A stretch of 64,000 bases of DNA from Plasmodium relictum (taxonomy: Eukaryota > Apicomplexa > Aconoidasida > Haemosporida > Plasmodiidae): assembly GCF_900005765.1 (NCBI RefSeq), contig NC_041689.1:558001-622000 (forward strand), in the 5' to 3' direction. Shown in pieces: positions 12,783-23,262 of this stretch (position 1 is the stretch's first letter; every line of letters begins with the position of its first letter). Both the position numbers and the translations under genes were made by a program. The notes beneath the pieces were generated by a model, which worked only from the letters and a program-made list of their open reading frames with translations, did no database searches and had not been told where the DNA came from.

Positions 12783-15551
12783 ATGCAAATGCACGAAAAC
12801 AACAAAAAGAATTCTTTAAAAAAGGGATGGATAGAAGACATTAGAGGAAAATATTCTAGTTTCATGAGTTCAGGAAATAAAAGTACAACTTATTTAAATT
12901 CATTAAATAATGAATCAAATAAAGATGTTAACGATAATTTAAATAATATAAAAGAAGAAAAAAAAAAGAATATAAAAGTTACAAATAGTATGAAAGAGGA
13001 AAAAAATGAAATCAATAAAAAAAAAAAAGATAAAAAGAAAAATAGTTCTTTAGTTGACGATATTGATTTACATGAAAAAAAAAAAGTATGCTTTGAAATT
13101 TATAAAAAATATTATTTTATAGAAATGACTGAATATCACAAAAGTAGAGAAAATTGCACCAACAATTTTTTAAATTTTCTTGAAAGAATATTCGAAAAAA
13201 TGTTAGAAGTTTTGAAACATGGTTCAGAAAATATTAATAATTTAAATAAATTTTTTAAAGAATTTTTAAAAAATGATATAGCATATTTCAAAAATGTTTC
13301 ATATGGAAATTCTAGAATAAGTAATTTAACTCATAGTTTTTTAAATATTTCTAATGAAAATAATTTAAGTAACCAACATATTGATATAGATAAAAAAGAT
13401 GAACCAAAAATGAATGACAAAAGAGATTATATAATGGAAGATGGAATTAATGATGATAATACCTTTAGTTGTGCTTCAAAAGAGATAAATTGTGATATGA
13501 ATAATAGAGAAAGAAGAGATTCATTTTTAAAATATGATAATATATGTACCAATTCTAATGAGAAGAAAAATATTAATAAAAGAGATAGTAATAATAATAT
13601 GAAGTACATTGATAATGATATAAATGAGCAAAATCCTCATTTTTTAAATCAAAATAGTTCAAGAAATTCAGTAAATAAAATAAATGAAATTGTTGATAAT
13701 ATTATTGATGTAAATTCAGAGAAATCTAATTTAAATCATAATGTAATTGATGAATGGATTAATTATGGATTTATGAATTATATTAAAATTATGAGAAGTA
13801 TGAAAATAAGTTGTGATTTAATAGATAATAAAATATATCAGAAAAAATTAGTTTTATTAAAAGAGACTTACATGAAAGAACAAGAAAATTTAATAGAATT
13901 ATTTAAAAAAAAAAAGAATGATTTTTTAAAACAATTAGATATTTGTAAGAATTGTTGGAAATATTTTGAAAATAGTTATTCAAATTCAGAAAAAATTAGA
14001 TCTAATGGAATAAAGGATTCTAAAAAGATAAAATGTTCATGGTTATGTCAGAGAAAGTATTTAAAAAATGTAAAAGATTTGTTAGTAATACAAAATGAAT
14101 ATTTAGAAATAATTTATAAATGTGTGAAAACTTTTTTTCAATTAATAGAATGGAAAAAAAATACAGTTCGTGATATTTTAGGGTCTTATATACTTTTATA
14201 TAAAAGTTTTATGAGTTTTTATCTAAATAATATGAATATTTTGTATGAATCAATATTGCAAGAAAAAAATATTGAAAAATCACAAATTGATAATTTAAAT
14301 TCAGCAACGATGATGGAAGATGATATAATAAAACCAGTTAGCGAATTTTATTTTGACGAAAACTGTGATTCAATACCAATATTAAATAATGCTCTAAATC
14401 TTATTAAAAAATCAGTGATATTTTTTAACAATCAAATAAATGTGAAATCAATACTATGTTTATTTAGTTCTAACATTAAGGGTTATCTAACAAGTGTAGG
14501 TATTTTTAATAAGTATGTTGAAGGAGTAATCGTAATAAGTTGGGATAAATTTATTCATTTTTTTACAAATGTTGAAGATACATCACCACAATGGTCTTAT
14601 TATATAGGTGATATTGAATTTAAAATGGTCAAAAGTAAAAAGTATCAGAAGAAAGGATCTAAAGATAAAAATAAAAAAGATATTGATGCTAATGACAATA
14701 AAAGTTATACAAATAATAGTATAAAAAGTAATAATGAAGAATCAAAAAATGAAGATAATAATAAACATATTTCATCAAAAAATGATGAAGATGATGTAAG
14801 AGTAAAAAATTTGAAAAATGAGTTTTCTGCTAATTTTTCTACGAACTGTTCCACTACTAATGAAAATGAAGATATGGAAATTCAAATGAAAGAAAAAAGA
14901 AAAACTTTATTGATTAATGGTTGGTCCTTTACATTTAAGTGCTCAACAGAGCACTTAACGAACGTATGTTTTGAATTGTTAAGAAATCATTTATATTCTG
15001 AATACTTTAAAGATGAAACTTCTTTTTCTCACTTTACAAATATTATTTCAAATGGGGAAGTTAAAAATGATTTGTTATGTGACGATGAAATTGCAAATTT
15101 TTATAATGTTAATTTAGAAAAAACACAATCCGATACCCAAGGTATATTCAAATACAAGTCATGCTTCGAGAAAAGTATATATATGAATTATGAAAAGGAG
15201 GATAAACGCTTATCATATGCAGATGATGATAACAATTTAAAAGATGATATAATAAATTTAGAAAAAAAAAGTTTACGAGAAGGAAATCATTCTAATAATT
15301 ACGATAATAAAAGAAAAATGATTTTAATAAAAGATGAAAAAAAACATAAAGAAGAACTTGAAAAAAGAGGTGACGATGATGACAACGAAGATGAAGAAGA
15401 AGAAGACGAAGAAGAAGAAGAAGAAGAAGAAGAAGAAGAAGAAGAAGAAGAAGAAGAAGAAGAAGAAGAAGAAGAAGAAGAAGAAGAAGAAGAAGAAGAA
15501 GAGGAAAACGAAGATGAAGATGAAACAAATAAATATAATGAAAAAAAATAA
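12783..15551 (+). CDS. large protein with F-BAR-like coiled coil, PH-like region and poly-Glu tail
   Basis: Not recognised as a named Plasmodium gene. The product is 922 residues from the ATG at 12783; the frame runs 16 codons further up, but only through T-rich sequence beginning with TTG. Residues about 100-185 and 330-510 are helical and would form an antiparallel coiled coil; an Asn/Asp-rich insert separates them. The pattern W-L-C-Q-R-K-Y-L, then L-x-x-x-Q-x-x-Y-L-E and W-K-K, resembles F-BAR membrane-curving domains. A beta-rich block follows (GVIVISWDKFIHFFTN, about 580), interrupted by a low-complexity insert. It resumes with NGWSFTFKCSTEHL (about 710) and ends in a helix, as in a PH-like domain. 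The C-terminus has 33 consecutive Glu (876-908). If the fold reading is right it would bind membranes. The domain calls are inferences by eye; the ORF itself is certain. Confidence 0.8.
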   Translation: MQMHENNKKNSLKKGWIEDIRGKYSSFMSSGNKSTTYLNSLNNESNKDVNDNLNNIKEEKKKNIKVTNSMKEEKNEINKKKKDKKKNSSLVDDIDLHEKKKVCFEIYKKYYFIEMTEYHKSRENCTNNFLNFLERIFEKMLEVLKHGSENINNLNKFFKEFLKNDIAYFKNVSYGNSRISNLTHSFLNISNENNLSNQHIDIDKKDEPKMNDKRDYIMEDGINDDNTFSCASKEINCDMNNRERRDSFLKYDNICTNSNEKKNINKRDSNNNMKYIDNDINEQNPHFLNQNSSRNSVNKINEIVDNIIDVNSEKSNLNHNVIDEWINYGFMNYIKIMRSMKISCDLIDNKIYQKKLVLLKETYMKEQENLIELFKKKKNDFLKQLDICKNCWKYFENSYSNSEKIRSNGIKDSKKIKCSWLCQRKYLKNVKDLLVIQNEYLEIIYKCVKTFFQLIEWKKNTVRDILGSYILLYKSFMSFYLNNMNILYESILQEKNIEKSQIDNLNSATMMEDDIIKPVSEFYFDENCDSIPILNNALNLIKKSVIFFNNQINVKSILCLFSSNIKGYLTSVGIFNKYVEGVIVISWDKFIHFFTNVEDTSPQWSYYIGDIEFKMVKSKKYQKKGSKDKNKKDIDANDNKSYTNNSIKSNNEESKNEDNNKHISSKNDEDDVRVKNLKNEFSANFSTNCSTTNENEDMEIQMKEKRKTLLINGWSFTFKCSTEHLTNVCFELLRNHLYSEYFKDETSFSHFTNIISNGEVKNDLLCDDEIANFYNVNLEKTQSDTQGIFKYKSCFEKSIYMNYEKEDKRLSYADDDNNLKDDIINLEKKSLREGNHSNNYDNKRKMILIKDEKKHKEELEKRGDDDDNEDEEEEDEEEEEEEEEEEEEEEEEEEEEEEEEEEEEEEEENEDEDETNKYNEKK
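15408..15506 (+). repeat. GAA trinucleotide repeat encoding 33 Glu
   Basis: A run of 33 Glu codons, all GAA except one GAG near the end, within the C-terminus of the F-BAR-like protein. It is a pure purine tract. It opens long antisense frames (poly-Ser, poly-Leu, and poly-Lys on the same strand) that are not genes. Confidence 0.95.
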
Positions 15552-17172
15552 TATAAAAACAAATGAGAATAATAGAAAATAATAAGGATAAATAAAAATA
15601 TAAAAGGTTTATTGATATGTTAGAGAAGATACTGAACAATGACAAAATAGTGACAGAAGTATATATATATATTGGCATACTTATTAACACATATTTTTAT
15701 TAAAAGTAAGATAAATACAAAATAAGAAGGTAACATAGATTAAGTTTATAATATAATGTATTATTAAATTATGACACAAATTATTAAGTTTATATAATTA
15801 TCCATTTTATTGATAACAAAAGATTTAGTAATTAAAAAAAAATAGTTACGATAAAAGTTACAAGATAGCTGATTTTACATCCATATAACATTGAGAAAAA
15901 TAATGAAAGTGTAATTGAAAAAAAAAATAAAAATAAGGGATAAATATTAAAAGATATTAAGAAAAAAAGTAAATTTTAAATCATGTAATTATATGGATCA
16001 TTAGTTTATAATATCCTATAATCTTTTTAAACACAATTAAGAAGTAAATGCTTCTAATTTTTTTCTCTTTTTTTTTTTTTTTATTTTTTTAATTTAGAAT
16101 CAATAATAAATGAATGTATTTACATATTTGAATGAATTTTATTAGTAATATTTGTAAATCGAATTCATTTTTTTTTTTTTTTGTACACATTTGTGTTTTT
16201 ATTTCAGATAACATTTTTCCGTTTTATTAAAGCAATATCTTTACTCAACTAAGAAACTTTTTTTCTATTTTGAATTCTTGTTATGTAAATATCAAGTTAC
16301 ATATTAAAAAAAAAAAAATGTGAATAAAAATAAATAAAATAATGTTTTAGTGAAGTTAAATTTTTTTCTTTTTTATTTATTGGCTATTCTTTTCCTGTAA
16401 TTTACAAATTATGTTATATTTCCACAATATTTTACCCCTAAATACATTATGATTAAAGTATTAAGGAAAATTTAAAAATCAACAAAAAAAAAAAAAATAC
16501 AGTAAAATAATGATAAAATTAAATCATACATATGATACGTCATAGAAATCTTTATATATTTTTTTTTCACTGAAGTGTATAATGGAAAAAAAAAAATTAT
16601 GCATATCTCTAGATATTTTTAGTATCTTATCATATTTCTTTTAAAAAAAAGAAATTCAAAATATGGATACCCAATTGCTTTTTTTTCTTTATTTATAGTA
16701 ATACACTTAGCATATTATTTTTTAATTTCATATCTTTTTTCATAAAGACGTTATATTTATAAGTTTATAGAGTTATTAACTGTTCTTAACCTTCAGATGA
16801 TTTTTTATATTTTTTTAAATATAACTAATTTTTTCCACTTTTTTTTTAGTTTCTTTTTTTTCTATAATATTTATCAAAAATATATTATATTTACAAAGTT
16901 TTTCTTCGTTTAATTTGTTAAATAAATTAAAAAGAAAATGAATAAATAAAATATTTAAAGTATTATAATTTAAAAAAATTCAATTTTTTTCAATATTTTA
17001 CTTAGCCAATAATTTTATGCATTATAAAGTTTAATTTATTATGTTATTCTTTTTAATTTTGTTACATTTATAAATTGTTTGTATATAGTATTCTTTTGTT
17101 TTCTATTAAATAAAACATAAAATAAACTAAAAATATATATATATATTGTTCTATAAGAATTACTGCTTTATT
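15552..17172. other. intergenic between convergent genes
   Basis: Both neighbours end here, so it should contain two 3' UTRs and polyadenylation regions. I see A/T homopolymers and no coding stretch or structured element. Confidence 0.5.
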
Positions 17173-20100
17173 TTATTTGGTTCTTATTTCTTCATGATTC
17201 ACATCTTCATTTTCTAAATCATTTTTATCAGTAGTCTCATCATGTGAATAGCTATAAAGTAAATCTAAAGGTAAATTAAATCTAGTATTGTTGCTATATC
17301 TATTTTTTTTTTCAACGCCAATGTGAAATTCTTTTTTTTTTGTTATATATAAAAATAAGTTATGGTAATTTTTTTCTGCATTTTTATTACTAGAAGGAAC
17401 ATTTATTTTGCCATATTCTTCATTATTCAACAAATTTTCTTCTTTCAATGAGGATATAATATTTAAATATTCTTCATCACTTAATTTTAACTTATTTATT
17501 TCTCCTTTAAAAACTTCATTTTCTTTTAGAAGAATCTCTAATTCTTTTTCTTTATTTTCGTGATTCACTGTTTCCTTATAGTTTTTAACTCCTTTTTGTA
17601 GATTAATTAAATTTATTTTTTCTTTTGAGTTATTTTTAATTTTATTAGCTTTTTTTCTATTATAAAATTCCGTATTTATCATTATTTCACCTATCGAATC
17701 TAAATATGATTTCCCTTTGTCATTTTTCGGTGCACACATATTTAAGTTGTAATCAGCTTCTATACATTTTAGAATAGATTTTTTTCTAGGAGATTTAGAT
17801 AATATTATATAATTATTTTTCATTTTATTTTCTTCTAATATTTTTAAGGTATTTTCTTTAAGTGAGTTACTTTTATATAAAGTAGGATCTTTATCTTTAT
17901 TAAAACTATTGTTCGATATCATAGAATCCTTTAATTTACGATCGTCTATTTCATTAAATTTACATAAAGAATCATCTTCATTTGTATTTTTATTTTTTTC
18001 AATTTCAAGCAATTTTTTATAACATACTCTATATAGTATATTTACATTATAATAAGAATGTTTTAGTTTTTCTATTTCTGTTTTTCTTAACTCTAATTCT
18101 CTTTTATTTTCTTCAATTATATTATTTAAGTCCTCAATTTTTTTTTTGCTTTCCTTATACGTTTCTTGATTTAGATAAAATAATTTAGCTACGTTGTCTT
18201 TTTTTTTTCTATATTTTTCTTTATCTTTTGTTTTTATATAATTATTCGTATTATTGAAATTATTTTCATTAAGTGAAACTAAAATTTGATCATGTTTCAA
18301 ATTGCTTTTACTATTCGAAATTTCATTACTTTTATGTTTTAAATCTATATCACTTATTTCAAAATTTTGACTCTTAGAATAACCTATATGCACGTTAGAA
18401 TTATTATTTTTTTCTATAATATAATTACATTTTTGGTTAATTTTATTTTTTATATTGACTTCAATTTCATTATATATATCATCCAATTTTTTTTTTTTTT
18501 TTTCTGATACTATTCCACGGAATTCTTCATTTTCTTTATCATCCTCGATGTTTATTTTTTCTTCATAACATTCTTTTTTTAAATTTTTTTTATTACTAAT
18601 TTTTCTAACATCTTTTTTTTCCGGAGAATCATGAGGCTTTTCATTCTTTAGTTCACTCTGTATTTCACTATTTTTATTCTCTCTTATTTTATCGTCGTTA
18701 AATATATCGTTATATATATATTTTTTTATATCTTCTATATTATATGTTTCTGAATTTAAGTTTAAACTACAGTTAATTATGTTTTCTTTAGAAAATTCTT
18801 TATTTATACTTTTTTCTTTATTGGTATTAACGTTTTCATAATTTATTTCACTATTCACTAATGAGACTTCAGTTATATTAGTAACAACTTCAATGTTTTC
18901 ATTTAGATTTTTACTTTCTCTTTCAGAATCTTCAATATTGCAATATATTTTATTTTCATCAAAATACAGTGGACAGTTATTTGATTTATCTAATCCTATA
19001 ATTTGATCAAAGCTTTTATTAGAACTTTCAACCTTTGTATTATTATTATTATTTGTTTTTAAAGTAGTATTATAGTTATAAATATTATTATTAATTAAAT
19101 TACTGCTTACGTAATTAAAATTACTGCTTATGTAATTAATATTATTACTTCCGGTATAACATTTATTGATAATATCTTTGTCATAATATACACTATTATC
19201 ATCACTATTACTTTCCTTATAATTCATACTCTTATTTTCGTTATCAGTTTCATCATAGTTCCCCATATTATTTTCATTATTATTCACATCACAATTGGTA
19301 TTATCATTATTATATTCATTAACATTATAATCAGCTCCCAAAATTGCATTACTATCATTTTGGTTAAATCCAAGAATAGAGTTACTCTTTTTTTCTGAAA
19401 CATTTATATAGGTAATTTTATCAATTTTGCATTTATTATTATCATTTTTTTTATAATGTATACGGTATTTTTTTAATTTATTTTGTTGTTGTTCATCAGG
19501 GCTTAACACATTATTTTTATTTTCATTTATTTCATAGTTCTTTTTTACTGCTTCATTTTTTTCTGCAGTACATTTTTCATTGCTCTTTAATTTGTTGCAT
19601 CTGAAATAAAATTTTTTATTATCTGATACCTTTATATTTTTAGTATTCTTATACTTAAAATTTTTATCACTTATTAAATTTAGCATTTTTCCATTTTTTA
19701 CATAATTGGTTAATGGGGAATTTTGTATGAAGTTGTATATTTCTCTAACCATATCTTCTAAATAGCTTATTTTATCTCGTGATGTCACAATATCACATAA
19801 TGGTATAGACTCCACAAGAAATTTAGGGCAAACTATTTTATAATTTAAAAATATTTTAGGCCTTAAAATATTTATTTCTTGCTTATTAAAGGGAGTAATT
19901 TGAGAAACAATAAATTTTTTTTCTTCATTTGTTATTTTTTTTTTATAATCTTCTACTAATACAAAAACTCCTCCTTCTTGACCTAGGCATAATAAATTTT
20001 TAATACTGATATATGAATACCCAACTTCCTTGTCATTATTAAGAAAAATGAAATTTAATATATTTGTTTCCTTTATATTAGTTAGCTTATTTTTAACTTT

Positions 20101-21819
20101 AACTAAAATTTTTTCGTTATTTATTTTAATTTTTGGTTGAAGAACAACAGAAAAATTTTGTGGAAATTCATTTATATAAATATTTTTTAATAATTTATTA
20201 TCCACATATACACATAAATGTGTTATATTTTTCATAAGTATAGGTTTATATATTTTAAAATCAACTATAAAAGACATTTCAGTGTTAATAGTTGTCTTAT
20301 AATACATTTTTTGAGCTGATAAATATGACAATTTCATATCATTTTCATCTGAAATATTTTTAGATACTGCAAAGCTTGACTTAATATTTTTAGAGCTATG
20401 CCTGCTCACACTTTCTATCATTTTACCTTCTGACAACTCGGAATTAGTTAATGAACTTTCCAGTAATATTTCTTTCTTTTTCTTTTCTTTTATATTTCTC
20501 AATAAATTACTTAATGATTTCTTTGTTCTTATATTGTCAAATTTATATTTATTTAATATATAATTATTTGATAATGAATTAATCCTTTTCTCGTTTGTTA
20601 TAATTTTTTTTTCTTTATATTTTCCATTACTTAAGATATTTTGTTGTTCTAAATTATATTCCTTCTTTTTCTCATCATTCATATTTGTTTCTTTATTAAA
20701 TGCTTCGTAGGTTTTAAATGATTCTTCTTCATCTGTGTGTAAAATTTTATTAGAAATTTCATTCATAAAATTTATTTCTTGTACAGAACATTTGTTATCA
20801 TAGTTATCAGATATAAATGGATACTGTTCTTGTATTTCTAAATTGTTCCTTATTTTATTTTTATTTTCTAAAATATTATGTGTATTACTAGGAGTAAAAC
20901 ATTCATCTTTTTTTATTTGTGTTGAAATAATTTTTTCATTAATTTCATCGTTTTTGTTCTCTTTGAATATATCGGGCTCAATAGCTTTTGCATCCTTGCA
21001 TTTTTTTAAATCATTTATAAAGTATACACCATTTTTATCATGATGATTCTGACCATATATTTTTAGAATTTTTGTTTTTAGAGAGTTTAAATTATCTTTT
21101 TCAAGGAAATTTTCTATATTTTTATTGGAAAAATCAAGACCCTTATAATTTTTTGAAGAATTTTCCCTTTTATATTTTGAAAAATTATTTTTTATTTCTT
21201 TTTTTTTTCTTATTTTATTTTTGAATCCAGTAATGTTACTTTTTAATTTATTTAAATTAATGTTATAGTTACTCTTTTCAAGTTCCTTATTTTCAAAAAT
21301 TTTATTATTATTAAATTTTAAATTTGAACTTTTTATATTCCCTTTTTTCGAATTATTTATTTTTGTTATTTTATATAATTTTTTTGCTTTCATGTTAACT
21401 GATGGCAAGTGTCTATATGATGAATGACTACCATGGGGTAAAGAATAGCTATTATTTTTGCCATTTTCATTTGAGGTTATATCATTAATTGACTTTAATA
21501 TATTTTTAGGTAAATTACTTTCATTTAATTTGGTGCTATCTAATTTACTTTCAGAATTATTATTTTTTATATCTCTACAAAGTAAATAAATATCTTTTTT
21601 TTTTTTTAAAACGCTTGTATCATACCAAGAATCGTTAGAAACACGTTCAAAGTGCTCATTATTTACATTTTTGATATGAACATTTTGTCCATTATTATAT
21701 TTTGGCATTACTTCAAATTTATTTAAAAAATGTGCCTTTAAAAATCCTCTAAGAAAGAAGTCATCCGTTTTATTATTTAATTGTGTTTTTTTATATGTAC
21801 TGTTAATATTAAAACTCAT
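17173..21819 (-). CDS. 1548-residue protein with C2-like domain and coiled coils, unknown function
   Basis: Not recognised. A single exon with an ATG start at 21819. The N-terminus has a conserved-looking block (FFLRGFLKAHFLNKFEVMPK, then DSWYDTSVLKKKKDIY). Residues about 130-500 are Lys/Asn-rich. At about 510-665 there is a beta-strand-rich stretch with alternating hydrophobics (for example MSFIVDFKIYKPILMKNITH and GYSYISIKNLLCLGQEGG). It ends in FLNYKIVCPKFL and looks like a C2-type sandwich, without an obvious set of calcium-binding Asp residues. The middle (680-1200) is Asn/Glu/Lys-rich low complexity. Coiled coil is likely at about 1215-1265 (EESKKKIEDLNNIIEENKRE-type heptads) and 1420-1490. 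A structural or trafficking role is possible but not shown. Confidence 0.75.
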   Translation of the reverse strand: MSFNINSTYKKTQLNNKTDDFFLRGFLKAHFLNKFEVMPKYNNGQNVHIKNVNNEHFERVSNDSWYDTSVLKKKKDIYLLCRDIKNNNSESKLDSTKLNESNLPKNILKSINDITSNENGKNNSYSLPHGSHSSYRHLPSVNMKAKKLYKITKINNSKKGNIKSSNLKFNNNKIFENKELEKSNYNINLNKLKSNITGFKNKIRKKKEIKNNFSKYKRENSSKNYKGLDFSNKNIENFLEKDNLNSLKTKILKIYGQNHHDKNGVYFINDLKKCKDAKAIEPDIFKENKNDEINEKIISTQIKKDECFTPSNTHNILENKNKIRNNLEIQEQYPFISDNYDNKCSVQEINFMNEISNKILHTDEEESFKTYEAFNKETNMNDEKKKEYNLEQQNILSNGKYKEKKIITNEKRINSLSNNYILNKYKFDNIRTKKSLSNLLRNIKEKKKKEILLESSLTNSELSEGKMIESVSRHSSKNIKSSFAVSKNISDENDMKLSYLSAQKMYYKTTINTEMSFIVDFKIYKPILMKNITHLCVYVDNKLLKNIYINEFPQNFSVVLQPKIKINNEKILVKVKNKLTNIKETNILNFIFLNNDKEVGYSYISIKNLLCLGQEGGVFVLVEDYKKKITNEEKKFIVSQITPFNKQEINILRPKIFLNYKIVCPKFLVESIPLCDIVTSRDKISYLEDMVREIYNFIQNSPLTNYVKNGKMLNLISDKNFKYKNTKNIKVSDNKKFYFRCNKLKSNEKCTAEKNEAVKKNYEINENKNNVLSPDEQQQNKLKKYRIHYKKNDNNKCKIDKITYINVSEKKSNSILGFNQNDSNAILGADYNVNEYNNDNTNCDVNNNENNMGNYDETDNENKSMNYKESNSDDNSVYYDKDIINKCYTGSNNINYISSNFNYVSSNLINNNIYNYNTTLKTNNNNNTKVESSNKSFDQIIGLDKSNNCPLYFDENKIYCNIEDSERESKNLNENIEVVTNITEVSLVNSEINYENVNTNKEKSINKEFSKENIINCSLNLNSETYNIEDIKKYIYNDIFNDDKIRENKNSEIQSELKNEKPHDSPEKKDVRKISNKKNLKKECYEEKINIEDDKENEEFRGIVSEKKKKKLDDIYNEIEVNIKNKINQKCNYIIEKNNNSNVHIGYSKSQNFEISDIDLKHKSNEISNSKSNLKHDQILVSLNENNFNNTNNYIKTKDKEKYRKKKDNVAKLFYLNQETYKESKKKIEDLNNIIEENKRELELRKTEIEKLKHSYYNVNILYRVCYKKLLEIEKNKNTNEDDSLCKFNEIDDRKLKDSMISNNSFNKDKDPTLYKSNSLKENTLKILEENKMKNNYIILSKSPRKKSILKCIEADYNLNMCAPKNDKGKSYLDSIGEIMINTEFYNRKKANKIKNNSKEKINLINLQKGVKNYKETVNHENKEKELEILLKENEVFKGEINKLKLSDEEYLNIISSLKEENLLNNEEYGKINVPSSNKNAEKNYHNLFLYITKKKEFHIGVEKKNRYSNNTRFNLPLDLLYSYSHDETTDKNDLENEDVNHEEIRTK

Positions 21820-23262
21820 TTTAATATTTTAAAACAAAATAACATAAAAAAATAAATAAAACAATTTATAAATAAATAAAAAAACTTATGATGGACATTA
21901 ATATGGAAAATAATGAAATATTTATTTTAAATAATTAACAAAAAAAAAAAAAAAAAAGTAGATAGATTTAAGAACTGGTATTATAACTTAATAACTAAAA
22001 AAAGTGTTATCTCCAACTTCTTTTATGGAAAAATAAAATAGGAGAATATCAAAATTTTATATACAAAAACAAGTGTGTATTAAATTTTTCTTACATAGAA
22101 TAAATTTAGAACAAAATAATTATGGTAATGAACAAGAAAAATACCAATTTATAAAAGTATGCATATGCATTTTTTAATATTGTTGACACTAAATTATTTA
22201 AAGAAATTGAAATGTTACATATTTCAATGTTTTAATAAAAAAAAAAAAATAATAAAATAAAATAAAATAATTACTCAATATTTTTTTATTTGTTGACAAA
22301 AAAAAGTTCAAAAAATTTATTTCTGGAAAAAAATATACAATTGCATTTGATACAAATCACATTAAAATATATATATTTCTAATTTTTATTATTTTTGACA
22401 AAAAAAATTTTTTTTTGCGTGTACGCTGTGAACTTTGTTATTAAAATTATATACATAATATCTAGCAATATTATTTTTTTTTTAGTATAAATTTAACATT
22501 GTAATAGCTAATTTTAAACATAATTAAGTTGTAGAACCATTTCCTCATTATATGCATAAACCAGACACAAAAAAAAAAGTTATAATAATTTAATTACTAA
22601 AGAAATTATCATTTTATTTTGTCAAAAAAAAAAAAAAAAAAAGAAAAAAATTATATTAAATAATAAACTAGTAGCTTGTTCTCAGGCTTCAAAAGAAAAT
22701 ATAGTGCACTCTTATGTCAATCTACAAGAACTACATAAAGACGACTGCATTAAGAATAAGACTTTTTTCCTTCTTTTTTTCTTTTTTAGTAAGTTCATAT
22801 AAATATATCTTTCAATTTTTATAAATATATTAAGTTATATATAAATTAAAAAATAAAAAGACATATAACAAAAAAAAAAAAAAAATATATAAGAGAAATA
22901 TACTTACAAAAAAATAAGCTTTTCACAAATTTTTAAATATAATTACATTGCACATGTAAATTAGATGAGAATACTTCAAGTATTATATAAATAAAAGAGT
23001 GATTCTATTTACATTATAATGATATGTATATATATAAAAAAATAAAAAATAAATAAATAATCTACTAAGTTAAAAATATACATAAATATAAAAAAATATA
23101 AGTTTTATTACCTAATAAAAGGATGCAATTATGCGCATAATTTTTTATTTCTACATAATTTAAAGAAAGTAAAAAAATTTCAAAACATATTTTTCATTTT
23201 TGAGAAAATAATTAAAAAAAAAGAAAAAAATACATATATATATTTATTATTTCAAAAAAAAT
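21820..23262. other. intergenic containing a GC-richer island
   Basis: Upstream of the 1548-residue gene and downstream of the RWD gene. Mostly A/T, with one clear compositional island at about 22665-22770 that is listed separately. Confidence 0.5.
22665..22770. other. GC-richer island, possible ncRNA or unrecognised exon
   Basis: About 105 bases of mixed sequence between long A and T runs. On the + strand one frame is open and reads like normal protein (ACSQASKENIVHSY, then VNLQELHKDDC). I find no good ATG or splice frame for it. No C/D or H/ACA box set is convincing. Confidence 0.35.

Noticed and set aside
15292-15690. Long antisense poly-Leu and poly-Ser frames and a same-strand poly-Lys frame
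   Set aside because: They are out-of-frame readings of the GAA repeat in the real gene.
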